Below are positions 17,996 through 26,730 of a stretch of 64,000 nt of DNA, one piece after another. The position numbers were made by a program, and so were the translations under genes. The number at the start of each line of letters is the position of its first letter. The stretch's first letter is position 1. The stretch lies in assembly GCF_016107325.1 (NCBI RefSeq), contig NZ_RCVT01000006.1:1-64000 (forward strand), written 5' to 3'. Source of the DNA: Sphingomonas sp. MA1305 (GTDB lineage Bacteria; Pseudomonadota; Alphaproteobacteria; Sphingomonadales; Sphingomonadaceae). The notes below the pieces were generated by a model. It searched no databases. It was not told where the DNA came from and saw only the letters and a program-made list of their open reading frames with translations.

Positions 17996-18727
17996 ATGAT
18001 GCGGGACAAGGGCTTTGGACGCGGGCTGGCGATCGCTCCCATCCTCCTCGTCGCTACGGCCGCGGCGCCGCTCCCGGCCGGCGTCACGGCCACGAGGCTG
18101 GCATCGCTCGACCTGTCGCAGCCCTTCGCCGCGAAACCCGGCTGGCGCTTCGTCGCGACGCAGGGGCCGGCGGTGGCCTATCCGCTCGGCGAGGCCGGTG
18201 ATCGGGCATCCGGCATCGTCCGCCTCTGCATCAGCCGCGACGGCGGCCGGACCTGTGCGCCGCGCCTCGACACCTTGCTCGCGCTGCCCGGCGAGCCGGA
18301 CCTGTTCGACCAGCCGCATTTTCTCGAAGACGCCCGGATCGTCCGCCCCCGCCCCGACCGGCCGCTGCTGCTGATCCGCGCCGCCAGCCTGCACAGCGGC
18401 GATGGCGACCAGCGCGTCGCCACGATCGCGCTCGGCTACGACCGCGCCCGCGACGCCTTCGTCCCGGTCTATGCGAAGCGCACCGGCCACAACAACAACC
18501 AGGAGGTCCGCTATATCGCCACCGGCCCCCTGCGCGGCGCGATCGTCGCGGCGGAGCCGACGTCCGACGCCCCCTTCGCCTATTGGATCACCGTCGACCG
18601 GCTCGGCCCGGACGGCCGCTATCATCCGGCGCTGCGCTATCGCAGCCGGACGCGCTACGGCGACGGCAACCCCAAAGCGGTGATCGACTCCGACATGGCC
18701 GAGACGCTGCGGCGGCTACCGAAATGA
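17996..18727 (+). CDS. Secreted hypothetical protein
   Basis: The 243-residue protein has an N-terminal hydrophobic segment (GLAIAPILLVATAAAPLPAG) and AGGGA about ten bases before the ATG at 17996; a second ATG follows at 17999. The middle has CISRDGGRTCAPRLDTLLAL, a strand like an Asp-box of sialidase-type propellers, and TGHNNNQEVRYI. This suggests a beta-propeller-like exported protein, but I cannot assign a family. It stands alone between the methyltransferase and a truncated acyltransferase. Codon use is like the surrounding high-GC genes. Confidence 0.6.
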   Translation: MMRDKGFGRGLAIAPILLVATAAAPLPAGVTATRLASLDLSQPFAAKPGWRFVATQGPAVAYPLGEAGDRASGIVRLCISRDGGRTCAPRLDTLLALPGEPDLFDQPHFLEDARIVRPRPDRPLLLIRAASLHSGDGDQRVATIALGYDRARDAFVPVYAKRTGHNNNQEVRYIATGPLRGAIVAAEPTSDAPFAYWITVDRLGPDGRYHPALRYRSRTRYGDGNPKAVIDSDMAETLRRLPK

Positions 18728-18749
18728 GCGTACCGGCACCGTTATGGCG

Positions 18750-19094
18750 CTAGCTGCCCGTCCGTTCGGCGACCTGCTGAATGGCGGCAGGCCGCTCGAA
18801 CCGGTGGGACAGGCGCTTGCCGAGGCGGATCATCGGATTTTCAAATCGGAAGGTGGAAAGATGCGCCAATAGCCAGGTCACGGCGATCAGCAGCGGCCGC
18901 TTCGCATATTTCTGCAGCGTTCCGCCGGTACCCAGCCACGTATCGGCCAGCATGCCGTGGATGACGTAGACCGCGAAGGAGATGGACGCGACATAGCGGG
19001 CGGCCGCCGGACAGAGCAGGCTTCTGAGCCAAGCGGGTGCGGAGAAGATCGACACGCCGATCAGCGCCGCGGCCAGATACGGGCGTCGCCCAGG
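18750..19094 (-). pseudogene. C-terminal remnant of an acyltransferase-3 (OafA-like) membrane protein
   Basis: The frame reads as the last membrane helices of an acyltransferase_3 protein: RPYLAAALIGVSIFSAPAWL, SISFAVYVIHGMLADTW and RPLLIAVTWLLAHLSTFRFE, followed by the typical basic end PMIRLGKRL. A TAA closes the frame just upstream at 19095-19097, and no other upstream frame supplies the missing 250 or so residues. The rest was therefore lost by deletion, leaving about a quarter of the gene. The breakpoint lies next to the glycosyltransferase gene at 19204. Confidence 0.7.
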
Positions 19095-19203
19095 TTAATG
19101 CCCCGGGCGATCCCGCTTTTACTGACATCCGCTGCGTGCCCGGACGAACGCTTCATGGCGCTTAAGGGATCGGAGACTGTCGATCGTTCCGCGAGACGGA
19201 TGG

Positions 19204-20142
19204 TTACAGCATCTGCGGTGTAGGCAATCCCAAATAAGCCAGCCGCCGTACCTCCCGTCGCCCGCGCACTACCGTGTCGAGGATCAGGCCAGCAAAGAAA
19301 CAAAGGGCGGCGATGATCATCAGACCAATGATGAGAATTGCGGTTGGGAATCGTGGAACCAAGGACGTTTGCATGTAGGTCAACGCCAAAGGTATGCTGA
19401 GCGCTAAGCCCAAAGCGGCAAACAAAGCGCCTATCACGCCAAAGAAAAGCAGGGGTCTTTCAATTCTGTATAGCGTCATAATCGTGTTCAGAATACGAAA
19501 TCCATCGCTATAGGTACTGAGCTTAGAAGTCGACCCTTCGGGTCGCGCGTAATAAGGCGTTTCCACCTCGGCGCATGGCATTTTCAGTTCGAGCGCGTGG
19601 ACGCTGATCTCGGTTTCAATTTCAAAACCAGAAGATAAGGACGGAAAACTTTTAACAAAACGACGCGAAAACACACGGTAGCCAGAAAGGATATCGGTAA
19701 AGCTGCGACCGAACAACCGCGCCAGCATACCCGTTAGAAGAGCATTGCCGAAGCGATGGCCGCGACGATAACTTTCCTCTACTTGGCTGATCCGGCTGCC
19801 GACGATCATGTCGCATTGCTCGCTTAGGAGACGTGCAACAAGTATCGGCGCGGACGCCGCATCATAAGTCGCGTCACCATCGGCCATCACATAGACATCG
19901 GCATCGATATCGGCGAACATCCGCCGTACGACGTTGCCCTTGCCTTGTATGCGCTCCGTGCGGACGATCGCGCCTGCTTCGCGCGCGACAGCAACAGTGG
20001 CGTCGGTGGAGTTGTTGTCATAAACATAGATCATGGCATCGGGCAGTGCCGCACGGAAACCTGCTACGGTTTGTGCGATCGCGGCTGCTTCATTGTAGCA
20101 GGGTAGCAGAACGGCGATGGTAGGTTTTGTCATGGTCGTCAT
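19204..20142 (-). CDS. GT2 family glycosyltransferase, polyprenyl-phosphate sugar synthase type
   Basis: A 312-residue GT-A enzyme: IAVLLPCYNEAAAIAQTVAG opens the nucleotide-sugar fold, DADVYVMADGDATYD carries the metal-binding DGD, and SGYRVFSRRFVKSFP is the dolichyl-phosphate transferase-like region. Two membrane helices close the protein (LLFFGVIGALFAALGLALSI and ILIIGLMIIAALCFFAGLIL), as in DPM/GtrB-type synthases. The start at 20142 overlaps the stop of the upstream membrane-protein gene (ATGA). GC content is lower than around, hinting at a different origin for the pair. It probably charges a lipid carrier with a sugar for the partner membrane protein. Confidence 0.85.
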   Translation of the reverse strand: MTTMTKPTIAVLLPCYNEAAAIAQTVAGFRAALPDAMIYVYDNNSTDATVAVAREAGAIVRTERIQGKGNVVRRMFADIDADVYVMADGDATYDAASAPILVARLLSEQCDMIVGSRISQVEESYRRGHRFGNALLTGMLARLFGRSFTDILSGYRVFSRRFVKSFPSLSSGFEIETEISVHALELKMPCAEVETPYYARPEGSTSKLSTYSDGFRILNTIMTLYRIERPLLFFGVIGALFAALGLALSIPLALTYMQTSLVPRFPTAILIIGLMIIAALCFFAGLILDTVVRGRREVRRLAYLGLPTPQML

Positions 20143-21620
20143 TGTCCTGCCAAGATCAGTGGATTGGACGTATCGTTGCTTTCTGCCGTCGAGGTGACCG
20201 AGCGCGACAGTATCATGGTCAACAGAGCAACGAGCGGAAGAACCCAGATTACGCGCGCTTGATAGCGATCGTGGGGTGTTGAGAGTGCGCCACATATTGC
20301 ATCATTGGCGCACCAGCCAAGTAATATGATCATGCCGTATCCGGTGGCTGGCCGCGTGATTGGACGGCGAAATGCCAGGATGATGACGGTCAGCGACACC
20401 AACACCAGTGACCACAGCATCCATTCGGGAACAACGGGCATGCTGTGCTTGTACGCCCGTGTTGTTACGATATCCTTCATGAGGTGCTGCGGGATGCGGT
20501 CCAGATCGGATAATTGCGGATAATTGAATTCGACCAGGCTGAGCAGGCTCAACTGACGGCCAGCGGCGCGCAGCATCGCGATGGTAGTTTGTCGTGGGTA
20601 AGCGATCAGAACCGATCGGACGAAGCGTGCCTGCTCGTCGGAAAGCGCGCGTTGATCGGCGGGCGACGCCGCAGAGAATACGCCATTTTTCGGATTTGCG
20701 CTCCAAAGAAAGGTGTCGCTGCCATATGGCATCCGGCCTCTAAACCGGCAGAGGGTGAAATTCGACTTCGGGCAAGTGCTGTCGAGATAATTAAGCCCAG
20801 GACCATCTTCGATCAGACGCGCCGAAATGAACGGCGGTCTGATCGGGGCGGTACCGGTCAACTTCGTCACAGTGTGCGCAAAGGCGGCCTCGCCCACGAG
20901 CCCCAGCAGAGCCGCAGATATGGTGAAGGCTGCGCCGCATGCTAATCCGCCGGCACGTCTTGCCGCTGCTATGATCAGTACGGGAAAAGAGATGGAAAAT
21001 ATTATGAGAATATTGGCGCTGTGCATCAAGGCCGCCGCCACGGTCAGGGCAAACCAGACGATATTCCAGGCCCAATGTTCTCTACGCCATCCAATGATCA
21101 GTGCAGCGGCCGCGATAATAGCTATACCGGCCATGAAGTCAGGCATCAGCATCGATACAAAGAACGGCAGGGATGTCGCGGCAAGCATCAGGATGCATGC
21201 CGCATACGTCCAGCCAAAGCCCCGCTGTCGCGGGTCGACGAAGTGGCGTGTCAGGCCGATCACGGCGACACCGGCAAGCAAGGCTTGCACGATCAGGGTC
21301 GGCCAATCCGAAGCCGTAAGTAGCACACTGATATACGGAATGATTCCGTAGAAGGGCGATCGGCCCAATAGAACGGGTTTCACTGCGATGGGGAGCGAAG
21401 GCGCCGAACCCGTGCCACCGGAATTCGGAGCCATGGTTTGCGTCCACACTGTGTGCCAACCAAATGCACGATTGAAAGCAGCATCAACGCCACGAATATA
21501 AGCGGACGTATCAGGAAAGTAGAATGCTCCGCCGTTCACTATTGCTGGCCAAAGCAACGCTATAGCCAAAAGCGGAAGAATATATTGCCATCGCTGGAGA
21601 GGGGGAATTCGGTTCGTCAT
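20139..21620 (-). CDS. Polytopic membrane protein, probable lipid-linked sugar transferase or ligase
   Basis: About 493 residues with roughly ten hydrophobic helices, starting with WQYILPLLAIALLWPAIVNG. An early loop has FPDTSAYIRGVD, reminiscent of the acidic first loop of GT-C enzymes. No family is certain. Its stop overlaps the start of the GT2 gene, so the two form a pair like those that decorate glycans from polyprenyl-phosphate sugars. The ATG at 21620 was preferred; a GTG at 21647 with GGGGAT just before it would add nine residues. The upstream 170 bases are AT-richer and probably hold the promoter. Confidence 0.6.
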   Translation of the reverse strand: MTNRIPPLQRWQYILPLLAIALLWPAIVNGGAFYFPDTSAYIRGVDAAFNRAFGWHTVWTQTMAPNSGGTGSAPSLPIAVKPVLLGRSPFYGIIPYISVLLTASDWPTLIVQALLAGVAVIGLTRHFVDPRQRGFGWTYAACILMLAATSLPFFVSMLMPDFMAGIAIIAAAALIIGWRREHWAWNIVWFALTVAAALMHSANILIIFSISFPVLIIAAARRAGGLACGAAFTISAALLGLVGEAAFAHTVTKLTGTAPIRPPFISARLIEDGPGLNYLDSTCPKSNFTLCRFRGRMPYGSDTFLWSANPKNGVFSAASPADQRALSDEQARFVRSVLIAYPRQTTIAMLRAAGRQLSLLSLVEFNYPQLSDLDRIPQHLMKDIVTTRAYKHSMPVVPEWMLWSLVLVSLTVIILAFRRPITRPATGYGMIILLGWCANDAICGALSTPHDRYQARVIWVLPLVALLTMILSRSVTSTAESNDTSNPLILAGQ

Positions 21621-21814
21621 ACGCGAAGCATCTCGTCGTGCATACACATCCCCATTCGTAATATAACGGACATTAGCTGCGCCGATGAAGCTGTCGACAA
21701 ATCTCTTGATCGTTCAATAGCAATGGCAAGAACAAGCTTGGTGGCTTCCCTATCGCGATGCTTGGCTCCGCCATATGGGCTCAAGACGGAACGCGTTTTC
21801 GAAGGGTGATGACC

Positions 21815-22981
21815 TCAATCCGAACCGAACAGATCGCGGGTGAACACCTTGTCGGTCACGTCGGCGAGATCGTCGGTCATGCGGTTGGCGATGATGACGT
21901 CGGACTCCGCCTTGAACGCGGCGAGGTCGCGGATCAGGCGCGAGCCGAAGAACGTCTCCTCGATCATCGCCGGCTCGTAGATCACGACCTCGATGCCCTT
22001 GGCCTTGATCCGCTTCATGATCCCCTGGATCGACGATTGGCGGAAATTGTCCGAGCCCGCCTTCATCACCAGCCGGAACACGCCGACCTTGCGCGGGCGG
22101 CGCGCCAGGATCTGGTCGGCGAGGAAATCCTTGCGGGTGCGATTGGCGTCGACGATCGCGCGGATCAGATTCTGCGGCACCGTCGAATAATTGGCGAGCA
22201 GCTGCTTGGTGTCCTTGGGCAGGCAATAGCCGCCATAGCCGAAGCTCGGATTGTTGTAGTGCGAGCCGATGCGCGGATCGAGGCCGACGCCGCTGATGAT
22301 CTGGCGCGAGTCCATGCCGTGGCTGATCGCATAGCTGTCGAGTTCGTTGAAGAAGGCGACGCGCATCGCGAGATAGGTGTTGGCGAACAGCTTGATCGCC
22401 TCGGCCTCGCTGGGGTCGGTGAACAGGATCTCGACGTCCTTCTTGACCGCGCCCTCGAGCAGCAGCTGGGCGAAGACCCGCGCGCGTTCCGACTGTTCGC
22501 CGACGATGATCCGCGACGGATAGAGATTGTCGCGCAGCGCCTGCCCCTCGCGCAGGAATTCGGGACTGAAGATCACCTGATCGGTGCCGAGCCGCTGGCG
22601 GACGTCCTCGACGAAGCCGACCGGGATGGTCGATTTGATGACGATCGTCGCCTGCGGGTTGGTGGCGGTCGCGGTGCGGATCACCGCCTCGACCGACGAG
22701 GTGTCGAACTTGTTGCTGTCGACGTCGTAATTGGTCGGCGTGGCGACGATGACGTAATCGGCGCCGGCCAGCGCCTCCGCCGGGTCGAGCGTCGCGGTGA
22801 GATTGAGCGGCCGGCTGGCGAGGAACTCCTCCAGCTCGGCATCGACGATCGGCGAACGACGCGCATTGAGCATGTCGACACGCGCGGGCGTGATATCGAC
22901 CGCCGCGACCTCATTGTGCTGCGCCAGCAGCACCGCATTGGACAGGCCGACATAGCCCAGGCCGAACACCGCAATCTTCAT
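21815..22981 (-). CDS. ugd: UDP-glucose 6-dehydrogenase
   Basis: The 388-residue enzyme aligns along its full length, from memory, with E. coli Ugd, which is also 388 residues and ends in the same TRDLFGSD. It has the NAD fold [13 protein letters not shown], the catalytic Cys253 in [15 protein letters not shown], and the active-site block [27 protein letters not shown]. It oxidises UDP-glucose to UDP-glucuronate, a precursor for uronate-containing exopolysaccharides such as those of the cluster after 43 kb. GGAG precedes the ATG at suitable spacing. It stands alone, with 190 bases to the membrane-protein gene downstream. Confidence 0.96.
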   Translation of the reverse strand: MKIAVFGLGYVGLSNAVLLAQHNEVAAVDITPARVDMLNARRSPIVDAELEEFLASRPLNLTATLDPAEALAGADYVIVATPTNYDVDSNKFDTSSVEAVIRTATATNPQATIVIKSTIPVGFVEDVRQRLGTDQVIFSPEFLREGQALRDNLYPSRIIVGEQSERARVFAQLLLEGAVKKDVEILFTDPSEAEAIKLFANTYLAMRVAFFNELDSYAISHGMDSRQIISGVGLDPRIGSHYNNPSFGYGGYCLPKDTKQLLANYSTVPQNLIRAIVDANRTRKDFLADQILARRPRKVGVFRLVMKAGSDNFRQSSIQGIMKRIKAKGIEVVIYEPAMIEETFFGSRLIRDLAAFKAESDVIIANRMTDDLADVTDKVFTRDLFGSD

Positions 22982-23245
22982 TCGTCAACTCCGCGTCGCG
23001 ACAGCGTCATTCCGGCAGCGCTCCTACATGTCCGCATACGCTAGCGGCATGCCGTATCGTTGCCATACCGCAATGTCTGTCATTCCTCAGGCATGGCGAT
23101 GGCGCCTACGGGGAAGTCGGCGGGAATGGAACCGCCTTGCGCTGCCGCTGGACGTTCCTCGTCCCCACCAAGGACACGCGCTGCGCCGAACCTTGGCTTC
23201 GCACGGCATTGCCCCTCCCCCGCTGATCAGCGAGCCGCCGTCAGA

Positions 23246-23503
23246 TCAGTCGGTGAGCCGTCGTGACCAAAATCGCCACCAGCGACGGGGTGCGAACAGG
23301 GGAATCCCCTTGGCTTCCGTCGCGCGATACAGGTCGCGTGCCAGCGAGCGCAGCTGGCGATCATTGAGCGCCAGATACACTCTCGTATAATCGTCGTCGT
23401 GGAATGCCTGGGTAGAGGTTGCGACCTGCAGCGTCAGGACCGTCCCGCCCGGCACCGGGTTGCGCCGCCATCCTACCAGGCCTCCGGCCATTTCACTCAG
23501 CAT
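23246..23503 (-). CDS. Small hypothetical protein
   Basis: An 85-residue protein with a strong GGAGG before the ATG, which supports translation. It contains a polar segment TSTQAFHDDDYTRVYLALND, a stretch QLRSLARDLYRATEAKG and a basic/aromatic tail RRWWRFWSRR. I do not recognise a family. No membrane segment or signal peptide is seen. It diverges from the small winged-helix gene at 23733. Confidence 0.55.
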   Translation of the reverse strand: MLSEMAGGLVGWRRNPVPGGTVLTLQVATSTQAFHDDDYTRVYLALNDRQLRSLARDLYRATEAKGIPLFAPRRWWRFWSRRLTD

Positions 23504-23732
23504 CGAACCTCCGGCACATCGGCCAAACGCGCCGAGTCGGTCCTGTTAACCATATCCTGCGCTTTCGGCTAGCGGCCCAGAGTGCGCGAAAGCATGGTGT
23601 GTCAGTGGCTTGGTATAAAACCGCCGGGCTCGGGGCGGGTGGCGTGCACCTTGCCGCAGCAACAGGGCGGACCGGCTTTCCGTGCGAGAAGGTCCTCTTT
23701 CGCAACGCGGTCAGATCGTCTTGGGGCGCCAT

Positions 23733-24080
23733 ATGGATTGCATATGCCCTGGTTGTGGCCTGAATATACGACCCGAACCTCGCATCGAGGATGGACCCTT
23801 CGCCTATGATCCGACGGTTCCCGCCTTCCTAATCAACGGGCAACGCATCGCCTGCCGCCCGCAGGTGCGCGAAGTGCTGGGCAGCGTGATGCAGGCGCGC
23901 GGGCGGACGCTCGCCTTCGACGTCCTGGCGGAGCGGCTGGGGTCGATGACCGCGGTGCCGTCGCGGCTGATCGACGTCGCGCTCTACGAGATCCGCAGGA
24001 TCTTCGCCGCCACCCCCTATTCCTGCCCGATCGAGCGGATCAGGGGCGAGGGCCTGCGCTGGTCCGTCGTCGCGGCCTGA
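23733..24080 (+). CDS. Small winged-helix DNA-binding protein (OmpR/PhoB-type output domain)
   Basis: A 115-residue protein. The first 16 residues contain CICPGCGLNI, a possible CxxC metal knuckle. The rest reads like the winged helix of OmpR-type regulators: a strand AFLINGQRIACRPQVREVLG, a helix QARGRTLAFDVLAERL, a recognition helix PSRLIDVALYEIRRIF and a wing IRGEGLRWSV. There is no receiver domain. It may bind DNA alone or act on phage or plasmid DNA. The start at 23733 was chosen for GGGG upstream; the frame is open 17 codons further. Confidence 0.6.
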   Translation: MDCICPGCGLNIRPEPRIEDGPFAYDPTVPAFLINGQRIACRPQVREVLGSVMQARGRTLAFDVLAERLGSMTAVPSRLIDVALYEIRRIFAATPYSCPIERIRGEGLRWSVVAA

Positions 24081-24112
24081 CCGGACACCCTGTCGCGGCG
24101 ACCGGGCACGAC

Positions 24113-24145
24113 AAAGCCGCCGCCCGGCATCCGGACGACGGCTTC
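24113..24145. terminator. Hairpin between convergent genes, probable bidirectional terminator
   Basis: AAGCCGCCGCCCGG and CCGGACGACGGCTT pair around a CAT loop with two mismatches, a long GC-rich stem. It lies between the ends of the winged-helix gene and the PEPxxWA-CTERM gene. Only short T-runs follow. The stem resembles that at 24960. Confidence 0.6.
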
Positions 24146-24162
24146 GTCTATTTGCACAAGGC

Positions 24163-24753
24163 TCAGGCGAGCGCGCCGGCGGTGATCCGCTGGATCTTCG
24201 CGTCGAACTTGGCGTCCGAGCTGCGCTTGGCGCGGCGCATCGCATAGCCGACGGCGCCCATGCCGAGGATCATCATCGCCCAGGTGGCGGGCTCGGGCAC
24301 GGCACCGGTCGGGCCGGCATTGAGCGTGATGCCGTTGCTGAAGGTGGTCTGGAAGTTGGTGGCGCCGCGGATGAAGTTGGCCGTGCCGGCGCGTGCTTCC
24401 GTCTGGGAGAAATTGTACTGACCGATCGACAGCACGTAATTGCCGGCGGCCAGACTGCCGCTCAGCAGCGAGTTGAAATTGAAGAAGCTGCGATCGTCAT
24501 TGTGGGCGACGAGGTCACCCGTCAGACCGGTCGCCGGCGAACCGTTGTCCTTGAACAGGTAAACTTCGGGGTCGCCAATGCCGTTGATGAACGTGGTGTC
24601 GACCGCGATCGAATACGTGCCGCCGGTGAACGAGAAGAAGTAATCCTTCACGCCCGAGGAATTCAGGCTGCCGCTGACCGTCGTCGCGGCAAAAGCATTC
24701 GGTGCGGCGAGCAACGCCGCGGAAGCCAGTGCCGCCTTCATCATCTTCTTCAT
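24163..24753 (-). CDS. PEPxxWA-CTERM exported protein
   Basis: The 196-residue protein has a signal peptide (KAALASAALLAAPNAFAA), a beta-rich middle of the bacterial pre-peptidase-like kind (SGVKDYFFSFTGGTYSIAVD, GDPEVYLFKDNG, AGNYVLSIGQYN), and a C-terminal sorting signal VPEPATWAMMILGMGAVGYA followed by RR. Such signals anchor proteins for processing by an exosortase-like system, often linked to exopolysaccharide. Unusually, about 20 residues follow the arginines (SDAKFDAKIQRITAGALA), nearly matching the tail of the esterase at 28051. GGGGAAAG precedes the ATG. The cargo function is unknown. Confidence 0.85.
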   Translation of the reverse strand: MKKMMKAALASAALLAAPNAFAATTVSGSLNSSGVKDYFFSFTGGTYSIAVDTTFINGIGDPEVYLFKDNGSPATGLTGDLVAHNDDRSFFNFNSLLSGSLAAGNYVLSIGQYNFSQTEARAGTANFIRGATNFQTTFSNGITLNAGPTGAVPEPATWAMMILGMGAVGYAMRRAKRSSDAKFDAKIQRITAGALA

Positions 24754-24959
24754 CGACTTTCCCCTTTTTGATGAACGTGTTGTTAATGGAGTCGGGGAAG
24801 AGAGGAGAGTCTAATAATCGGTTAACAATCGTGTTGGAATGGGACATCGACAAAGTGCCGCGACCAGAGCCGGTTCGGAAAAGCGACGAGCGGCTGACAC
24901 CCCCAATTCGGTGGGGCGTAACTGCATGCGGAATCGCCGCCTGTCGCGATTTCGCACGA

Positions 24960-24994
24960 AAAAGCCGCCGTCACTTGCGGTGACGACGGCTTTT
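24960..24994 (-). terminator. Rho-independent terminator
   Basis: AAAAGCCG and CGGCTTTT plus CGTCAC and GTGACG form a stem with a single C-A mismatch around a TTGCG loop. On the minus strand the stem is followed by a run of five T. It ends the PEPxxWA-CTERM gene whose stop lies 18 bases away. Confidence 0.8.
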
Positions 24995-25011
24995 CTGGAC
25001 CAGACGAGCGA

Positions 25012-25554
25012 TCAGGCGAAACGAACCGTGGTGTTCACCTTGCTGCGGCGACGCATTGCGAAACCGACCGCACCCATGCCGAGGATCATCAGCGCCCAGG
25101 TGGCGGGCTCGGGCACCGCCGCAACCGAGTAGCGCAGCGTCGCGCCCGAAGCGAAGCTCGTGCCGCGGAGATCGATCTGCAGGTTGCCGTTGGTCACGGT
25201 CGCATTGCCCGCCGAATAGCCGCTGAAGCCGTTGTTCGTGGTCAGTGCGACCGAGGTGAAAGCATTGGTCAGATCGCGGAAGTTCAGGATCGTGGCGCCG
25301 AGACTGGCGCCGAGCAGAGCGGTGATCTGAAGTGAATTCTGGTCGAAATTCACGCCCAGATATTGCGCGGAACTGCCAACGGTGAATTCGTTACCGGAGG
25401 CGATGGTGGCCGACGCCTGCGAGCAGGTGAATGATCCGCCGCCCGTGACGGCGCAGCTCACGGTATCGCCGACATTGACCGCGGCGGTCGCCGGGCTGGC
25501 TGCAACGGCAGCGGCGGCAAAGACGGTGGTCGCGAAAAGCTTGGTCGAACGCAT
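25012..25554 (-). CDS. PEPxxWA-CTERM exported protein
   Basis: A 180-residue protein with a signal peptide (TTVFAAAAVAASPATAA), a beta-rich body rich in Ser, Thr and Asn, and the sorting signal VPEPATWALMILGMGAVGFA followed by MRRRSK. The second of two in-frame ATGs (25554) was chosen because AAAGGGGA directly abuts the first. Two cysteines (SCAVTGGGSFTC) may form a disulfide outside the cell. It is followed by its own terminator and faces the same way as the CTERM gene at 24163, though transcribed separately. Function beyond surface anchoring is unknown. Confidence 0.85.
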   Translation of the reverse strand: MRSTKLFATTVFAAAAVAASPATAAVNVGDTVSCAVTGGGSFTCSQASATIASGNEFTVGSSAQYLGVNFDQNSLQITALLGASLGATILNFRDLTNAFTSVALTTNNGFSGYSAGNATVTNGNLQIDLRGTSFASGATLRYSVAAVPEPATWALMILGMGAVGFAMRRRSKVNTTVRFA

Positions 25555-25779
25555 GGTCATTCCCCTTTGCGCCTCGCAGGAAGGCGGGGCTGGCCCGAAT
25601 TAATTCGTGGTTCAGCAAAAACATACCGGCCTTACGGAACCATTTTGGGATGTGCCATTTCGGCGCATTAAGGATCGTTTACCGGACCATGTCATGCCGC
25701 CTATCGGGATCGGCCGCACGGCACGCATGATCGGGCCATGCTAACATCAGGTTCACCTCCAGGAGCTATAGCGCGTCCG

Positions 25780-25923
25780 ATGGACCCACTCATCATCGTG
25801 CTCGTGGTGCTCATCGTCTTGCTCGGAGTCGCGATCCGGAAAGCCGGCGCTGAAAAGCGACGACGCCGACGCGCCTGGGCGGAATATTACCGACGCCCGG
25901 GCGACGATACGGGCAAGCGCTGA
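25780..25923 (+). CDS. Small single-pass membrane protein (tentative)
   Basis: A 47-residue protein with one membrane helix (PLIIVLVVLIVLLGVAI) followed by a very basic tail (KRRRRRAWAEYYRR). An AGGAG lies 14 bases before the ATG, rather far; an ATG at 25738 would add 14 residues. No family is recognised. The hydrophobic helix and positive-inside tail make it a believable small protein. Confidence 0.4.
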   Translation: MDPLIIVLVVLIVLLGVAIRKAGAEKRRRRRAWAEYYRRPGDDTGKR

Positions 25924-26024
25924 ACGCTCGCGCCGTCGCCGTCCGGTCCGGGCGGATCGGTTGCGGCGGTTGAACCTGCGACGGCCCGTCGCGTTCGCAC
26001 CGCGAGCCTTGAGGGACGCCCGTC

Positions 26025-26216
26025 ATGTTCGTCGACTTTCGCGACCAGCCGCCACCCCCGCCCTGGCAACCGCGCCATCCGCCGCGCCGGCCGCCGCTCA
26101 CCCGGCGGCAGCGCCGCATCGTCTATGCGATCGTCTGGTTCAACATCGCGATGCTGGTCGCGGCGCCGATCGGCGGAGCCACATTGCTGGGACTGCTGAT
26201 CCCGTCCTGGCGGTAG
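26025..26216 (+). CDS. Small membrane protein with proline-rich N-terminus
   Basis: A 63-residue protein: a proline- and arginine-rich start (RDQPPPPPWQPRHPPRRPP) and one membrane helix (IVYAIVWFNIAMLVAAPIGG plus following residues). GAGGGA precedes the ATG at a good distance. No family is recognised. It ends ten bases before a phased 8-bp repeat array. Confidence 0.5.
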   Translation: MFVDFRDQPPPPPWQPRHPPRRPPLTRRQRRIVYAIVWFNIAMLVAAPIGGATLLGLLIPSWR

Positions 26217-26226
26217 ACACCGCATC

Positions 26227-26276
26227 ACGTCGGCATGTCGACACGTCGGCTATCAGAACCGTCGACGCTGTCGACA
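26227..26276 (+). repeat. 8-bp phased RTGTCGRC array upstream of the toxin-antitoxin operon
   Basis: ACGTCGGC, ATGTCGAC and ACGTCGGC are contiguous from 26227. After one divergent unit, CCGTCGAC (26259-26266) is again in phase, and CTGTCGAC follows one base out of phase. The array lies 70 bases upstream of the Xre antitoxin start and could be its operator or a partition-type site. The unit type is the same as at parA. Confidence 0.6.
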
Positions 26277-26346
26277 CCGTAAAGACGACCGAGGCGTTCT
26301 TTTCCTGGGAACGATTGGCTGCTATATCGTTCTGTAGGAGATCGGC

Positions 26347-26730
26347 ATGCCCCCAGCCTTCAGCCCCGTCGTACAGGATCAGGACGCACCCCGCGTGCTG
26401 AGCGAAGCGATCGCGCGGATCGCCGGCTTCTGGCAGCTGCCCAACCAGCGGCTCGGCACGATCCTCGGCCTGTCAGCGCCGACGGTGTCGCGGCTGCGCA
26501 GCGGCCGCTATCGGCTGGAACCGGGCAGCAAGCCGTTCGAACTCGCCCAGCATCTGCTGCGCCTGTTCCGGTCGCTCGACAGCTGGCTCGGCCAGGACGA
26601 TGCCGCGGCGCGCTCCTGGCTGCAGACGCCCAACCTCGATCTCGGCGCCGCGCCGATCGAGCTGATCGCGACCGTCCGCGGCCTGCTGACCACCGGAGAT
26701 TATGTCGACACGCTCCGCGCCCGGGTCTGA
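26347..26730 (+). CDS. Xre/MbcA/ParS-type antitoxin
   Basis: A 127-residue protein of the type II antitoxin family that pairs with RES toxins. It has an N-terminal helix-turn-helix (LPNQRLGTILGLSAPTVSRL) and a C-terminal toxin-binding region containing LRLFRSLDSWLGQDDAAARS and PIELIATVRGLLTTGDYVD, the usual ending. AGGAG precedes the ATG. It should neutralise the RES enzyme and repress the operon. The stop lies 29 bases inside the toxin gene. Confidence 0.88.
   Translation: MPPAFSPVVQDQDAPRVLSEAIARIAGFWQLPNQRLGTILGLSAPTVSRLRSGRYRLEPGSKPFELAQHLLRLFRSLDSWLGQDDAAARSWLQTPNLDLGAAPIELIATVRGLLTTGDYVDTLRARV

Noticed and set aside
22871..22882. CATGTCGACACG in ugd, and similar single GTCGAC units in repA (40150) and the first receptor (3629)
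   Set aside because: Single units in coding DNA encode common Val-Asp pairs and lack neighbours in 8-bp phase, so they were not counted as arrays.
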